A stretch of DNA of 64,000 nucleotides from an uncultured Clostridia bacterium. Its GTDB lineage: Bacteria > Bacillota > Clostridia > Oscillospirales > Acutalibacteraceae. The stretch is taken from NCBI GenBank assembly GCA_947628665.1, contig CANRAU010000008.1, positions 20,792 through 84,791 on the forward strand. Reading direction: 5' to 3'. Each line of letters starts with the position of its first letter. Positions within the stretch are counted from its first letter, which is position 1. The notes under the pieces are model-generated. The model saw only the letters and a program-made list of their open reading frames with translations. It was not told where the DNA came from and did not search any database. This document shows, one piece after another, positions 25,138-34,139 of the stretch. The translations under genes and the position numbers were made by a program.

Positions 25138-26769
25138 TTGAAAATACTGGCAGTGATTCCTGCGCGCGGCGGCTCAAAAGGCATTCCTCGGAAAAATGTG
25201 CGCCTGATGAACAATCGCCCGCTGATTTATTACGCGATCCACAACGCGCAAACGTGTGCGGCGATCACCGATGTGGCGGTCTCCACCGACGACTGTGAAG
25301 TCGAGAGCATCGCGCAGATGTATGGCGCAGAGGTGGTGCTGCGCGGAGAGGCGCTTTCCTCCGACGCGGTCACGCTCGACCCGGTCGTATACGACGCGGT
25401 AAAGCAAATGGAAGCGCGCCATGCCTGTACGTATGACGCGGTGATCACGCTTCAGCCGACTTCGCCGCTGCTCTCCGCCGAGACGCTCAATCGGGCGATT
25501 TGCGCATTCCTTGCCGACAGCGACAGCGACACCTATATCAGTGTCATCAATGCGCCGCATCTTTCCTGGTCGAAAAACGAGAGCGGCTATTTTCCGCTGT
25601 ACAAAGAACGCCTCAATCGCCAGCAGCTGCCGCCGAATTTTCTGGAAACCGGCGCTTTCTTCCTGACCCGCCGCCGTTTTGTGCGGGAAAACAGCCGCAT
25701 GGGCGAGCATATTTCGGTGTTTGAAGTGCCTGCCAATGAAGCGGTGGATATTGACACCATACAAGATTGGATCGTCTGCGAACAGATGCTGCAAGCCAAA
25801 AAGATCGTGCTGCGCTGCGATGGCTATCGGCAGCTGGGAATGGGGCATATATACCGCTGCCTGACGCTCGCGTACAACCTGACCGGACACAACGTACATT
25901 TTGTACTCAACGAGCGCAGCCGCGAGGGGATCGAAAAGATCAAGGCCAGCTTTTTCCCCTACACGGTAGTGCCGGACGACGAAGCGTTCTACGATTTCCT
26001 GCGCAGAGAGCAGCCGGACATCGTGATCGTGGACTGTCTGGATACAGAGCGCGACTATATCAAGACCTTAAAGTCCCTTGTGCCGCGCGTGGTCACCTTT
26101 GAGGACTTGGGCGAGGGCAGCGAATACGCGGACGCCACGATCAACGCGCTCTACGAAAATCGAAATATGCGTCCCACCGTTTTCAGCGGCGAAAAATATG
26201 TCCTGCTGCGGGACGAGTTCATGTACGCCGACCCGATCACGCCGCACAACGAGGTGCGCCATGTATTTACCATGTTCGGCGGCGCAGACCCGCTGAATTT
26301 GACCGGAAAGATCTACCGACTGGCGACCCATGCGGTGGAACGTCACCCGCAGTTGGAATTTACCTTTGTGACCGGCCTTGCGTATGACGCCGCCGCGCAC
26401 GGGGTAGTGAGCAGCGAGCGCATTCGGGTGGTGCAGGACGTCAAGCGGGTGACCGAGTATATGACCATGGCGGATCTTGCGTTTACTTCGCAAGGGCGCA
26501 CGGTGTTTGAATTGGCAAGCATGGGCATCCCTGCCGTTGTGATGGCGCAGAATGCGCGCGAACAGCTGCACACCTTCGCCCAAATGAAAAACGGCTTCCT
26601 CAATTTAGGCTTGGGGGATCGCGTCTCGGACGAAACGCTGGAAAAAACCTTTGAATGGCTGCTGTCCGCCTATGAGATTCGGCAGAACATGAGCGAGTTG
26701 ATGCAGCAGCATTCGTTTAAAGGCAATATAGGCCGAGTCAAAAAAATTATTTTGGGAGAGATGATATGA
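25138..26769 (+). CDS. fused CMP-nonulosonate cytidylyltransferase (NeuA/PseF type) and PseG-like sugar hydrolase
   Basis: 543 residues with a TTG start and AAAGGA spaced suitably upstream. Residues 1-225 are a CMP-sialate synthetase: IPARGGSKGIPRKN is the nucleotide-binding signature, followed by AVSTDD, LQPTSPLL and the C-terminal AVDIDTIQDW. From about residue 222 a PseG-like glycosyltransferase-B fold begins: LRCDGYRQLGMGHIYRCLTLA (G-x-G-H-x-x-R) through TFEDLGEG and MFGGADP to the nucleotide site SQGRTVFELASMGIPAVV. In Campylobacter, PseG removes UDP from a diacetamido sugar during pseudaminic acid synthesis, and PseF activates the final acid, so the fusion joins two non-consecutive steps. 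Its stop overlaps the NeuB start (ATGA). Confidence 0.88.
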   Translation: MKILAVIPARGGSKGIPRKNVRLMNNRPLIYYAIHNAQTCAAITDVAVSTDDCEVESIAQMYGAEVVLRGEALSSDAVTLDPVVYDAVKQMEARHACTYDAVITLQPTSPLLSAETLNRAICAFLADSDSDTYISVINAPHLSWSKNESGYFPLYKERLNRQQLPPNFLETGAFFLTRRRFVRENSRMGEHISVFEVPANEAVDIDTIQDWIVCEQMLQAKKIVLRCDGYRQLGMGHIYRCLTLAYNLTGHNVHFVLNERSREGIEKIKASFFPYTVVPDDEAFYDFLRREQPDIVIVDCLDTERDYIKTLKSLVPRVVTFEDLGEGSEYADATINALYENRNMRPTVFSGEKYVLLRDEFMYADPITPHNEVRHVFTMFGGADPLNLTGKIYRLATHAVERHPQLEFTFVTGLAYDAAAHGVVSSERIRVVQDVKRVTEYMTMADLAFTSQGRTVFELASMGIPAVVMAQNAREQLHTFAQMKNGFLNLGLGDRVSDETLEKTFEWLLSAYEIRQNMSELMQQHSFKGNIGRVKKIILGEMI

Positions 26770-27839
26770 ACACGATCTTGTCGAGACTTAAAAACGGGCA
26801 ATTCACCCTGATCGCCGAGGTGGGCGTCAATTACTACGACATCGCCAAAGAGATGGGTATCGGCAATATGGAAGCGGCGAAGCTTATGGTGTTGGAAGCC
26901 AAAAATGCCGGGATCCACGCGGTCAAATTCCAAACCTACAAGGCGGAAACGCTCGCCGCCAGGGAATCCCCGTTTTATTGGGATATTACGGAAGAGCCGA
27001 CCCGTTCGCAGTATGAACTGTTCAAAAAGTTTGACGCGTTCGGCGAAGCGGAATATCGCGAGCTCTATCAATACTGCGAGGAAATCGGCATCGAGTTTTT
27101 GTCTACGCCGTTCGACATACAGTCGGCGGATTATCTGTGCGACATGATGAACGTATATAAGATTTCTTCCTCTGATCTGAGCAATCTGCCCTTTATTACC
27201 TATATCGCCCAAAAGGGGAAGCCGATCATTCTCTCCATCGGCGCTTCCGAACTGGAAGAGATCGAGCGGGCGGTGGAGACGATCCGTCGGTACAACAGTC
27301 GGGAACTTATCCTGATGCACTGCGTACTGGAATATCCCACGCCGCTTGACCACGCCAATCTCAACAAAATTGTGTCGCTCAGGCAGCAGTTCCCGGACGT
27401 CTATGTCGGCTATTCCGATCACACCAAGCCGACCGAGCAGATGGAGATCATCCAGACCGCTTACACGCTGGGTGCTACCGTCATCGAAAAGCATTTTACG
27501 CTGAATAAGACCCTCAAGGGCAACGACCATTATCACGCGATGGATCCGAGCGACGCGAAGCGGATTTTGCAGGCGATCGAGCATTTGGATGCCATTCGCG
27601 GCAGTTATGAACTGCGGTGTCTCGACAGCGAGCAGACTGCCCGCAAAAACGCCCGTCGGTCGCTTGTTGCGCTGACCGACATCCCGCAAGGTGCTGCCAT
27701 CACCCGAGAGATGCTGACCTTCAAACGTCCGAACAGCGGGATCTCTCCGTCCGACATCGAGCGGGTGATCGGGCAAAAAGCGGCGCAGACCATTGCGGCC
27801 GATACGGTACTGCAATGGGACATGCTGACGGAAAATTAA
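26766..27839 (+). CDS. N-acetylneuraminate synthase family protein (NeuB/PseI/LegI)
   Basis: 357 residues. The TIM-barrel domain opens FTLIAEVGVNYY, with VKFQTYKAETL, FLSTPFDIQSADYL, YKISSSDLSNLPF and the metal-binding VIEKHFTLNKTLKGNDHYHAM region. A C-terminal SAF (antifreeze-like) domain of about 65 residues ends with GQKAAQTIAADTVLQW. These enzymes condense phosphoenolpyruvate with a six-carbon amino sugar to give a nine-carbon nonulosonic acid. The neighbour PseG-like domain favours pseudaminic or legionaminic acid over N-acetylneuraminic acid. The genes for the dehydratase, aminotransferase and acetyltransferase steps are not in the window. Confidence 0.93.
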   Translation: MNTILSRLKNGQFTLIAEVGVNYYDIAKEMGIGNMEAAKLMVLEAKNAGIHAVKFQTYKAETLAARESPFYWDITEEPTRSQYELFKKFDAFGEAEYRELYQYCEEIGIEFLSTPFDIQSADYLCDMMNVYKISSSDLSNLPFITYIAQKGKPIILSIGASELEEIERAVETIRRYNSRELILMHCVLEYPTPLDHANLNKIVSLRQQFPDVYVGYSDHTKPTEQMEIIQTAYTLGATVIEKHFTLNKTLKGNDHYHAMDPSDAKRILQAIEHLDAIRGSYELRCLDSEQTARKNARRSLVALTDIPQGAAITREMLTFKRPNSGISPSDIERVIGQKAAQTIAADTVLQWDMLTEN

Positions 27840-27989
27840 ATCCACTTTTCCGAATTGCGGCTCTTAAAACAGGATAGAAAATATTTTTGGTCTCACCTTT
27901 GTCTCTGATTTTTGTATTTTCGGGCAGAAGGGATCAAGAAGAAAAATGAATTGCCATCTATTCGTTTTAGAAAGGTATGGATCGACAAA

Positions 27990-30566
27990 ATGGTTAAAAT
28001 AGAACAGTGGATGGAAGGGCATAAAATCACATCGTTCTTTTTGAACAGGGATCACTTTGCATTGATCTACACGACGATCTGCATTTTATGGTTTTTCCCT
28101 TTGCTCGGATGGTTGATTGATCCGTTATGTAAAGTGTGTTTTGCTTGGGGTGCGCTTTTGATCCTATGGGATTTTTTGACGAAACGCCAAATGTTCCGTT
28201 CCGCCTATTGGGTTTTCCCCCTGCTCATCTTGTTTTCGTTCGGCATTACGATCCTGTTCAACATCAAATACAGCTTTTACATGGGCGTCAAGCACGCTGT
28301 TTATTTGGGAATCAGTTTGCTGCTGCTTTACGGTCAGGACAGGAAAAAATCGTTTGACAGCCTCAAAACGCTGTTGTATCGCCTAAATACGATTATCATT
28401 TCGATCACCCTGATCGCCGCCGCAATCTCCATATTCATGTTTATCTTTCAAATATCGTTCTCCTTTTATTCGGGCGATGTTTTATTGCGGCAGGGATTCT
28501 TGGAAAACAGATTATTCGGCGTGTATACAAGCCCGAACACCGGTGCGCTGTTTGTTATGATTTCCATTGCGGCCATGCTGATCAACAGCATGATCAAAAG
28601 CAACGGCGTCATAAGAGCAAACCGATTCTATATTACGAATTTTGTTTTTCAGACGATTTATTTTTCGCTTACCTTGTCCAACGGCGGGTTTTTAACGCTG
28701 ATCGCATTTTTCTTTCTTTTCTGCGTTGTCTATGCTTTCCCGAGGTTTCAAAGCAAGCTCGGAAATCTAAAAGCCGTTCTCGCGAGCTTTTTGGTGGCGG
28801 TGATCCTGGTCGCCGGCACTTATGCCGTCACACAGAGCGTTCGGTACGGCATGTCTTATCTTCCCTCCATGGTGAAATCCATTCGGGAATCCGTCTCTTC
28901 CACGGGTTCGTCCGAGGAAGACCCGAGCAAGAAGGACGATGAAATCACCAAAATTGAAATGGAGCGGATCGAGTCCGGCGACGATTTATCAAACGGACGT
29001 TTTACGATTTGGGTCGGCAGTTTGAAAGCGCTTCGGCAGCACCCGCTTTTCGGTTATGCGAATATGTGGGTCGCGGAAGGCGATGCACTGCGATTTGACA
29101 CCTCCTCTTTTAGTCAGGAGGAGACAACGTGGCTCTATAAGCATATGGGCAATCTGCATAACGCCTATATTCAAATCATCGTTTACAGCGGCGCGGTCGG
29201 GCTTCTCCTTTTCGGCCTGTTTGGCCTTTTGCTCGTCAAAAAAGTCGGCTTGGTTTTGATTTACGGGAAAAAGAATACCGCGCATTACAATATTCTTGCA
29301 CTCCTGTTTGCCGTGATCGGCGCGATCCTCGCAAACGGTATGGTGGAGGCGCACCTGCTCTATACGCGGCAAGACCCGTATGGCGCGATATTCTGGCTTT
29401 ATGTGGGCATTGCGGTCGTTCTGTCGGAGCTTTATCAGCGCAACGGCGAAACGGCGGACGGCAAGAATTGCGAAATCTTCGCTTTGGCGGCCGACACGCC
29501 GTTCCAAACCATGAATTGCGTCAATTTTGTCCTGCATAATACGGACGGCAGCGCCGACAACGCCGACCTGTATATCTACCATCAGTTCCGCAATTCGCAT
29601 GAAATCGCGGAGCGTATCCGGCAGAGCGGTATTTTCCACAACGTATATGACATAGAGCCTTACAAAACATATTCGCCGCTTGTCCAAAAATTTGTAACGC
29701 TTTATCGTATGTTTCTGCCGCAAAATACGATACAAGCCTCCTGCAAGCAGAAGCTGCGCTTGTATCGAAAGGGATATAAAACGCTGTGCATCAGCTTCCC
29801 GACGCCGTTTACGCTCGGACTGCACATGGCTTTTCCCAACGCGCAGGTCTATCATATTGAAGACGGCCTCGGCTCGTACAGCGGCAACCTCAATGCGGAT
29901 TACGCTTCCGGCCTGTTCCGCCTCATCGACCGATTTTTCTACAGCGGGAAATTGGAACTGCACCCGACGGCCTGCTACCTTTCGGCGCCCGCATTTTCCA
30001 AAAGCACCATGGAAGGGGAGGTCAGACAATTGCCTCACCTTACGCCGGGCTCGGATTTAGAGACCATGCAGCAGATATTCTCCTATCGCGCCAATCGTCT
30101 TTACCGTGATCGCGCGGTCTATTTGACGCAGCCTCTTGAGGAACGCGACACATACCGCCCCGAACAGGAAAAGCGGTTGCTTGCGCTTATTCGGGAAAAG
30201 CTGTCGGATCGCGCCCTTGTCCGTATCCACCCGCGTCAGGCGGAGGCGGATTTTGCCGGCATGGAAAAGGACGCCTATTGCAATTTGTGGGAACTGGAAT
30301 GTATCGATCAAATTGACGATCGGAATATTTTGATCAGTGCATTTTCGACGACGCAGTTTATGCCGAAAATTTTGAAGGATGTAGAACCCACGGTTCTGTT
30401 TACCTACCGATTGTTGCTCTCCGACCTTGACGACCCGTTTTTAAAAGATTTTGCAAACCTGATCGACGATTTCCGCGGGTTGTATCGGAATCCGGAGAGA
30501 ATTTATGTCCCCGCTACCTTTGAAGAATTGGAAACGATTTTAGATACCCTGTCCGCACAAGCCTGA
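27990..30566 (+). CDS. fusion of an O-antigen polymerase/ligase-like membrane domain with a GT52-type sialyltransferase
   Basis: 858 residues from the ATG at 27990; the longer TTG-initiated frame from 27912 lacks support. Residues 1-480 carry about 11 hydrophobic helices and a large loop with TSPNTGALFVM, SNGGFLTLIAFF and GNLHNAYIQIIVYSGAVG, the N-H-N-x-Y style motif of Wzy/WaaL proteins. From about residue 494 a soluble domain starts CEIFALAADTPFQTMN. The motifs VYHIEDGLGSYSG (about 622) and VRIHPRQ (about 743) match glycosyltransferase family 52, which includes lipooligosaccharide alpha-2,3-sialyltransferases. An enzyme that both adds the nonulosonate and polymerises or ligates the repeat unit is unusual. 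It closes the operon and is followed by a terminator at 30579. Confidence 0.82.
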   Translation: MVKIEQWMEGHKITSFFLNRDHFALIYTTICILWFFPLLGWLIDPLCKVCFAWGALLILWDFLTKRQMFRSAYWVFPLLILFSFGITILFNIKYSFYMGVKHAVYLGISLLLLYGQDRKKSFDSLKTLLYRLNTIIISITLIAAAISIFMFIFQISFSFYSGDVLLRQGFLENRLFGVYTSPNTGALFVMISIAAMLINSMIKSNGVIRANRFYITNFVFQTIYFSLTLSNGGFLTLIAFFFLFCVVYAFPRFQSKLGNLKAVLASFLVAVILVAGTYAVTQSVRYGMSYLPSMVKSIRESVSSTGSSEEDPSKKDDEITKIEMERIESGDDLSNGRFTIWVGSLKALRQHPLFGYANMWVAEGDALRFDTSSFSQEETTWLYKHMGNLHNAYIQIIVYSGAVGLLLFGLFGLLLVKKVGLVLIYGKKNTAHYNILALLFAVIGAILANGMVEAHLLYTRQDPYGAIFWLYVGIAVVLSELYQRNGETADGKNCEIFALAADTPFQTMNCVNFVLHNTDGSADNADLYIYHQFRNSHEIAERIRQSGIFHNVYDIEPYKTYSPLVQKFVTLYRMFLPQNTIQASCKQKLRLYRKGYKTLCISFPTPFTLGLHMAFPNAQVYHIEDGLGSYSGNLNADYASGLFRLIDRFFYSGKLELHPTACYLSAPAFSKSTMEGEVRQLPHLTPGSDLETMQQIFSYRANRLYRDRAVYLTQPLEERDTYRPEQEKRLLALIREKLSDRALVRIHPRQAEADFAGMEKDAYCNLWELECIDQIDDRNILISAFSTTQFMPKILKDVEPTVLFTYRLLLSDLDDPFLKDFANLIDDFRGLYRNPERIYVPATFEELETILDTLSAQA

Positions 30567-30578
30567 CCGAAACAGACG

Positions 30579-30603
30579 AAAAGCGAAAATATCCGCTTTT
30601 TTA
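30579..30603 (+). terminator. intrinsic terminator of the nonulosonate operon
   Basis: AAAAGCG/CGCTTTT stem (30579-30585, 30594-30600) with TTTTTTA at its end, 13 bases after the stop codon. Confidence 0.75.
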
Positions 30604-30705
30604 TCGGGCAAAAGCAGGGGATCGCGCCACCGCGCGCGAACGGACGCATCGCCGGTTTGCAGTTCAGAAACAGCGTGAAGCAAAAAAACGTGGACGCGTG
30701 AAGTT

Positions 30706-30752
30706 AAAAAAGCCGACGGCTCGGATTTGTTTTCCGAACCGTCGGCCTTTTT
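30706..30752. terminator. strong bidirectional terminator between converging glycan operons
   Basis: Stem GCCGACGGCTCGGA/TCCGAACCGTCGGC (30712-30725, 30733-30746; one mismatch) with A-run on the left (30706-30711) and TTTTT on the right (30748-30752), so U-runs follow on both strands. Confidence 0.88.
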
Positions 30753-30761
30753 GCGCCCGTT

Positions 30762-31835
30762 TTAGGCTTTCAAAATATCCTGCAAATAGGAAACCTGCGT
30801 TTCAATGTCAAATCCCGCGCTGCGGATCTCGTCGCGGGTATCCTTGCGCTCGTAATCGGTTTGCGAAAGCACCGTTTCTGCCCATACCTTTGCACTCGCT
30901 TCGGCGTCTATATAGTTCAAAAACGGCGTCACTTTTGCCGCCTGCGGAATCGCGCTACTTGCAAAGCACAGAAGCCCCGCCGCCTGTGCTTCCACGAGTG
31001 CAATGCCAAGCCCCTCAAACCGCGACGGCAACAAAAAGACGTCCATAGCCTGCAAAAGCCTTGCGACATCCGGGCGCACACCCGTCATAATGACGCTTTC
31101 CGCAAGTCCCAATTCACGAATCTTTTGGCACACGGCGTCCTTATCCTCGCCGTCGCCGACCAAAAGCAAAACCGCGTTTTCATTCCGCTTTCGGATCTCA
31201 TGAAAAATATCGATCAAAAACAGCGAGTTCTTTTGATAACACATTCTCCCGACGTGGCCGATGACCAGCTTGTCCGCAAGCCCGAATTCCTTGCGAACCG
31301 CTTCCCGCACCGCCGCGTCAAACTGATATTTGCCCGCTTCTATGGCATTGTTGATGACCTTGGTTTCCTGCGCGTACCGCTTGCCGAACATGAATTCGGC
31401 GGCAGCCTCGGAGCAGGCGAACCGCGTATCGGTCATCAGGTTCAAAAACGGCCGCAGGAGCATGTGTACTTTTAGGTTGCCCACGGAATCGTTGTGGCTG
31501 TGCGTAATGATTTTTACATTTCGTTTCCCAAACAGCGCAAGCTCCGAAAATACCGCCGACGCGGATAAAATGTTGAAATACACGGTATCATAGCCGTTTT
31601 CCGATACGATTTTCCGAATGGAGGACATATGCTTGACGATATTCTCGCGCCGCGCGGGAATGTGATAGATTTTCCCACCCAAACGTGTGATCTCGTCCGC
31701 ATAGGCGACGGTCGGGTAATCCGTTACAAAGTCAAACAGAACGTCGTTTCGGTCAAATCTTCGGAAATAATTCATCAAATAGGCTTCGATCCCGCCGCTG
31801 TTTTCGGTCATGCCGTAAACCAGTATTCTATGCAT
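30762..31835 (-). CDS. glycosyltransferase family 4 (EpsF-like)
   Basis: 357 residues with the GT-B fold. The N-terminal domain opens with ILVYGMTENSGGIEAYLMNYFRRF, the G-G-I acceptor loop of GT4 enzymes. The C-terminal nucleotide-sugar domain contains IGHVGRMCYQKNSLFLIDIF, LLVGDGEDK and the E-x7-E retaining motif FEGLGIALVEAQAAGL. It transfers a sugar from an activated donor to a growing surface glycan; donor and acceptor are unknown. The gene lies 11 bp after a GT2 gene on the reverse strand and ends against the strong terminator shared with the nonulosonate operon. Only GT2 and GT4 are present in this unit. Confidence 0.92.
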   Translation of the reverse strand: MHRILVYGMTENSGGIEAYLMNYFRRFDRNDVLFDFVTDYPTVAYADEITRLGGKIYHIPARRENIVKHMSSIRKIVSENGYDTVYFNILSASAVFSELALFGKRNVKIITHSHNDSVGNLKVHMLLRPFLNLMTDTRFACSEAAAEFMFGKRYAQETKVINNAIEAGKYQFDAAVREAVRKEFGLADKLVIGHVGRMCYQKNSLFLIDIFHEIRKRNENAVLLLVGDGEDKDAVCQKIRELGLAESVIMTGVRPDVARLLQAMDVFLLPSRFEGLGIALVEAQAAGLLCFASSAIPQAAKVTPFLNYIDAEASAKVWAETVLSQTDYERKDTRDEIRSAGFDIETQVSYLQDILKA

Positions 31836-31846
31836 ATGCGCACTCC

Positions 31847-32917
31847 TTATTTGATCTTCATTTTATGGAACAGCCTGGAGGCTCTGTGCTGTGTGAGATA
31901 AATCAGCTTAGCCGCAAGCCCGAACAAAAGGGGACTGTTGATTTTTACGACGATATTCATGATCGCCTGCATTTTGGAATTGGCGATCGCATATTTTTTG
32001 GCTTCCTGCGTGTTTTCGTGCCGCAAAAGCGCCTTGATGCGTTCTCTGCGTGCGCGGGAAGACAGGCCGCTTGCCGGACTGCATTCGTTGGCCGCAGCGG
32101 AAAAGACATGCTTGATATGCACGCTGCACATCAGATTTCTGGCTTCGCCCGAATACGCCCCGTTTTCCGAAAGCAACTTGCGCTGGGCGGAAAAGCGTTC
32201 GTTGATAAGCTCGGAAAAGCCTTTCAAATACGACATATTGGTCAGGGTTTCCCGTTGGTATTTCAAATAGTGATAAAACGCATACGACACGGTTTTGAAC
32301 GAACGTATATAGCGGAACAGGTCGATGATAAAGAAATAATCTTCGCTGTGCATACGGCTTGGAAACTGCACGCCGTTGTCCGAAATCACACAGGCGCGGT
32401 AGATTTTATTCGGGCTTACAGCAAGCACCTTTGCAGCGTCCAGCATCGGCAGCGAGGTGATACAGTCCTTGTTCGTCGCGGCCTCCATAACGGGCGGCAG
32501 TACTTCCACACCGTAGGCAAAGCGGTCTTCCGCATCCAAAAAATCCTGATGATACCCGTCGATGACCAGATCGCAGCCCGAATCGCTGATTTCCGCATGC
32601 ATCCTCTCCAGCATTTGCGCGTCGATGAAGTCGTCACAGTCGATGAATTGAATATACTCGCCCTGCACGATTTTCAGCGCGGCGTTTCTTGCAGGCCCCG
32701 GACCCGCATTGGAAGCCTGATGCAGCACCTTAATGCGCGCGTCGGCTTTCGCATAGGCGTCGCACAGCTCGCCGCTTTTGTCCGTAGAGCAGTCGTCCAC
32801 AAGGATCAGTTCAAAATCGGTATATGTCTGCCCGAGTACGCTTTCTACAGATCGCTGCAAGCAGTGTTCGGCATTGTAAACCGGCATAATCAAACTGATC
32901 CTGTCCGTTTTGCACAT
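31847..32917 (-). CDS. glycosyltransferase family 2
   Basis: 356 residues from the ATG at 32917 (MCKTDRISLIMPVYN), which has a GCAGGG site upstream; the annotated frame extends 35 codons further through the promoter and is rejected. The GT-A fold shows SLIMPVYNAEHCLQRSVESVL, LILVDDCSTDKSGELCDAYA and the metal-binding D-x-D in YIQFIDCDDFID. The C-terminal part (about 230-350) has a basic helical tail with KLIYLTQHRASRLF, probably membrane-associated. It begins a two-gene unit with the GT4 gene and probably builds the same surface polysaccharide as the divergent flippase and polymerase genes. Confidence 0.92.
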   Translation of the reverse strand: MCKTDRISLIMPVYNAEHCLQRSVESVLGQTYTDFELILVDDCSTDKSGELCDAYAKADARIKVLHQASNAGPGPARNAALKIVQGEYIQFIDCDDFIDAQMLERMHAEISDSGCDLVIDGYHQDFLDAEDRFAYGVEVLPPVMEAATNKDCITSLPMLDAAKVLAVSPNKIYRACVISDNGVQFPSRMHSEDYFFIIDLFRYIRSFKTVSYAFYHYLKYQRETLTNMSYLKGFSELINERFSAQRKLLSENGAYSGEARNLMCSVHIKHVFSAAANECSPASGLSSRARRERIKALLRHENTQEAKKYAIANSKMQAIMNIVVKINSPLLFGLAAKLIYLTQHRASRLFHKMKIK

Positions 32918-33012
32918 GATAGATTCCCTGCCTTTTTGTATAAATGCGGATTTTTGATGCATAAGCCTCACGGGCTTTGAAACCGCCGAAACGCGGCATA
33001 TTACTGTACTGT

Positions 33013-33041
33013 AGTATACCATAGGATGCGTTGCATTTCAA
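33013..33041 (-). promoter_or_regulatory. sigma-A promoter of the GT2-GT4 unit
   Basis: On the reverse strand TTGAAA (33036-33041), 17-bp spacer, TATACT (33013-33018). The spacer end and -10 (CTATGGTATAC) nearly repeat those of the YfhO promoter at 5572-5600. Confidence 0.8.
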
Positions 33042-33050
33042 GAAATAGTT

Positions 33051-33080
33051 GTTCTATTTCGGGACAAGTAACCATATATT
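33051..33080 (+). promoter_or_regulatory. possible sigma-E promoter of the spoIIIA operon
   Basis: GTTCTATT (33051-33058), 14 bp, CATATATT (33073-33080), resembling the sigma-E pattern (kmATATT, CATAnanT). spoIIIA is a sigma-E operon in B. subtilis. The predicted start would fall close to the GAGGTGA ribosome site, so the exact position is doubtful. Confidence 0.4.
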
Positions 33081-33098
33081 GAATTGAGGTGACAAGCA

Positions 33099-34139
33099 AT
33101 GGAAGCGCAAAATGAACGAATTCCCACAGAGGTTTTAACAGCGCTGCCCAAACGCCTGCGACAAGCGCTGCTTTTGCTGCCGCAGCATTTGGCCGATACC
33201 CTGATGGAGCTGCGTCTGCGCGCGGGGCAGCCGCTTGTTTTGGTCACGCCGCAGAACAACTGGTTTATGACGGCGGGCGGCAAACCGACCTGTATGTGCC
33301 AAGGCTCGCTTCTGCGCGTTACGCAGACAGAGATCGGCGAGATCGTCGCGCACGCGTGCGGGTATTCCGTACACAGCCATCAGGACGACTTTTCCAACGG
33401 CTTTTTAACGCTGCCCGGCGGGCATCGGATCGGGCTTTGCGGCACGGCGGTCGTCGGAAGCGGAACGCTTACGGGCATTCGCCAGATCACGTCTTTGAAT
33501 ATCCGCATCGCAAGGAATATTCCGAATGCCGCACAGGAGACGCTGCGTACCTGCTTCCAAAGCGGGCTTTGCAATCTGCTGCTCGCAGGCGCGCCGATGT
33601 CGGGAAAAACGACGATTTTGCGCACGCTGGTCAAAGCGCTTTCGGAAGGGTATACGGGCAAACTGCAAAAATGCGTGGTGATCGACGAACGCTTTGAATT
33701 GGCGTCGGGCGGTGCGGCAAACGGCGGGAATTTAAGCACAGAGACAGCGTTTTGCAATGCCGATGTGCTGTCGGGGTATTCCAAGGCCGACGGGATCAAA
33801 ACTGCGGTGCGCGCCCTCGCCCCCGATATGATTTTTTGCGATGAGATCGGCTCTTCGGAGGATGCGCTCGCGATCTCCGAAGGCATTCGCTGCGGCGTGC
33901 ATTTTACCGCGACGGCGCACGCGCGCGACATGGCGGATCTTAAGCGTCGGCGGCAGATCTCGCGTCTGCTCGAAGAACGGGCGTTTGACACGGTGATTTT
34001 TTTGGATACGGGCGAGAACGTCGGGCGTATTTGTCGGGTCGTAAGGGTAGGTGAGCAGGATGCTCAAAACGGCGGGATTGCTGCTGATCCTGGGCTTTTG
34101 CGCATGGACGGGCGCGTATATGTCGGCGCGGGTGCGTAA
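33099..34139 (+). CDS. spoIIIAA: stage III sporulation protein AA, ATPase
   Basis: 346 residues, ribosome site GAGGTGA. This is the secretion-type ATPase of the SpoIIIA-SpoIIQ feeding-tube complex in the mother cell. Walker A is GAPMSGKTT (about 165-173), Walker B is DMIFCDEIG, and HFTATAHARDM and GGHRIGLCGTAV are typical of the family. It heads an eight-gene operon with short spacings. The last 80 bp overlap the spoIIIAB start, so the C-terminal 26 residues (after VRVGEQ) are read out of frame from spoIIIAB and probably have no homologues. The family length is about 310, so this extension may come from loss of an earlier stop. Confidence 0.95.
   Translation: MEAQNERIPTEVLTALPKRLRQALLLLPQHLADTLMELRLRAGQPLVLVTPQNNWFMTAGGKPTCMCQGSLLRVTQTEIGEIVAHACGYSVHSHQDDFSNGFLTLPGGHRIGLCGTAVVGSGTLTGIRQITSLNIRIARNIPNAAQETLRTCFQSGLCNLLLAGAPMSGKTTILRTLVKALSEGYTGKLQKCVVIDERFELASGGAANGGNLSTETAFCNADVLSGYSKADGIKTAVRALAPDMIFCDEIGSSEDALAISEGIRCGVHFTATAHARDMADLKRRRQISRLLEERAFDTVIFLDTGENVGRICRVVRVGEQDAQNGGIAADPGLLRMDGRVYVGAGA

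Noticed and set aside
23373..25214. 613-residue reverse-strand ORF
   Set aside because: It lies antisense to the flippase gene, has a His/Gln/Arg-rich composition typical of shadow frames and no ribosome site.
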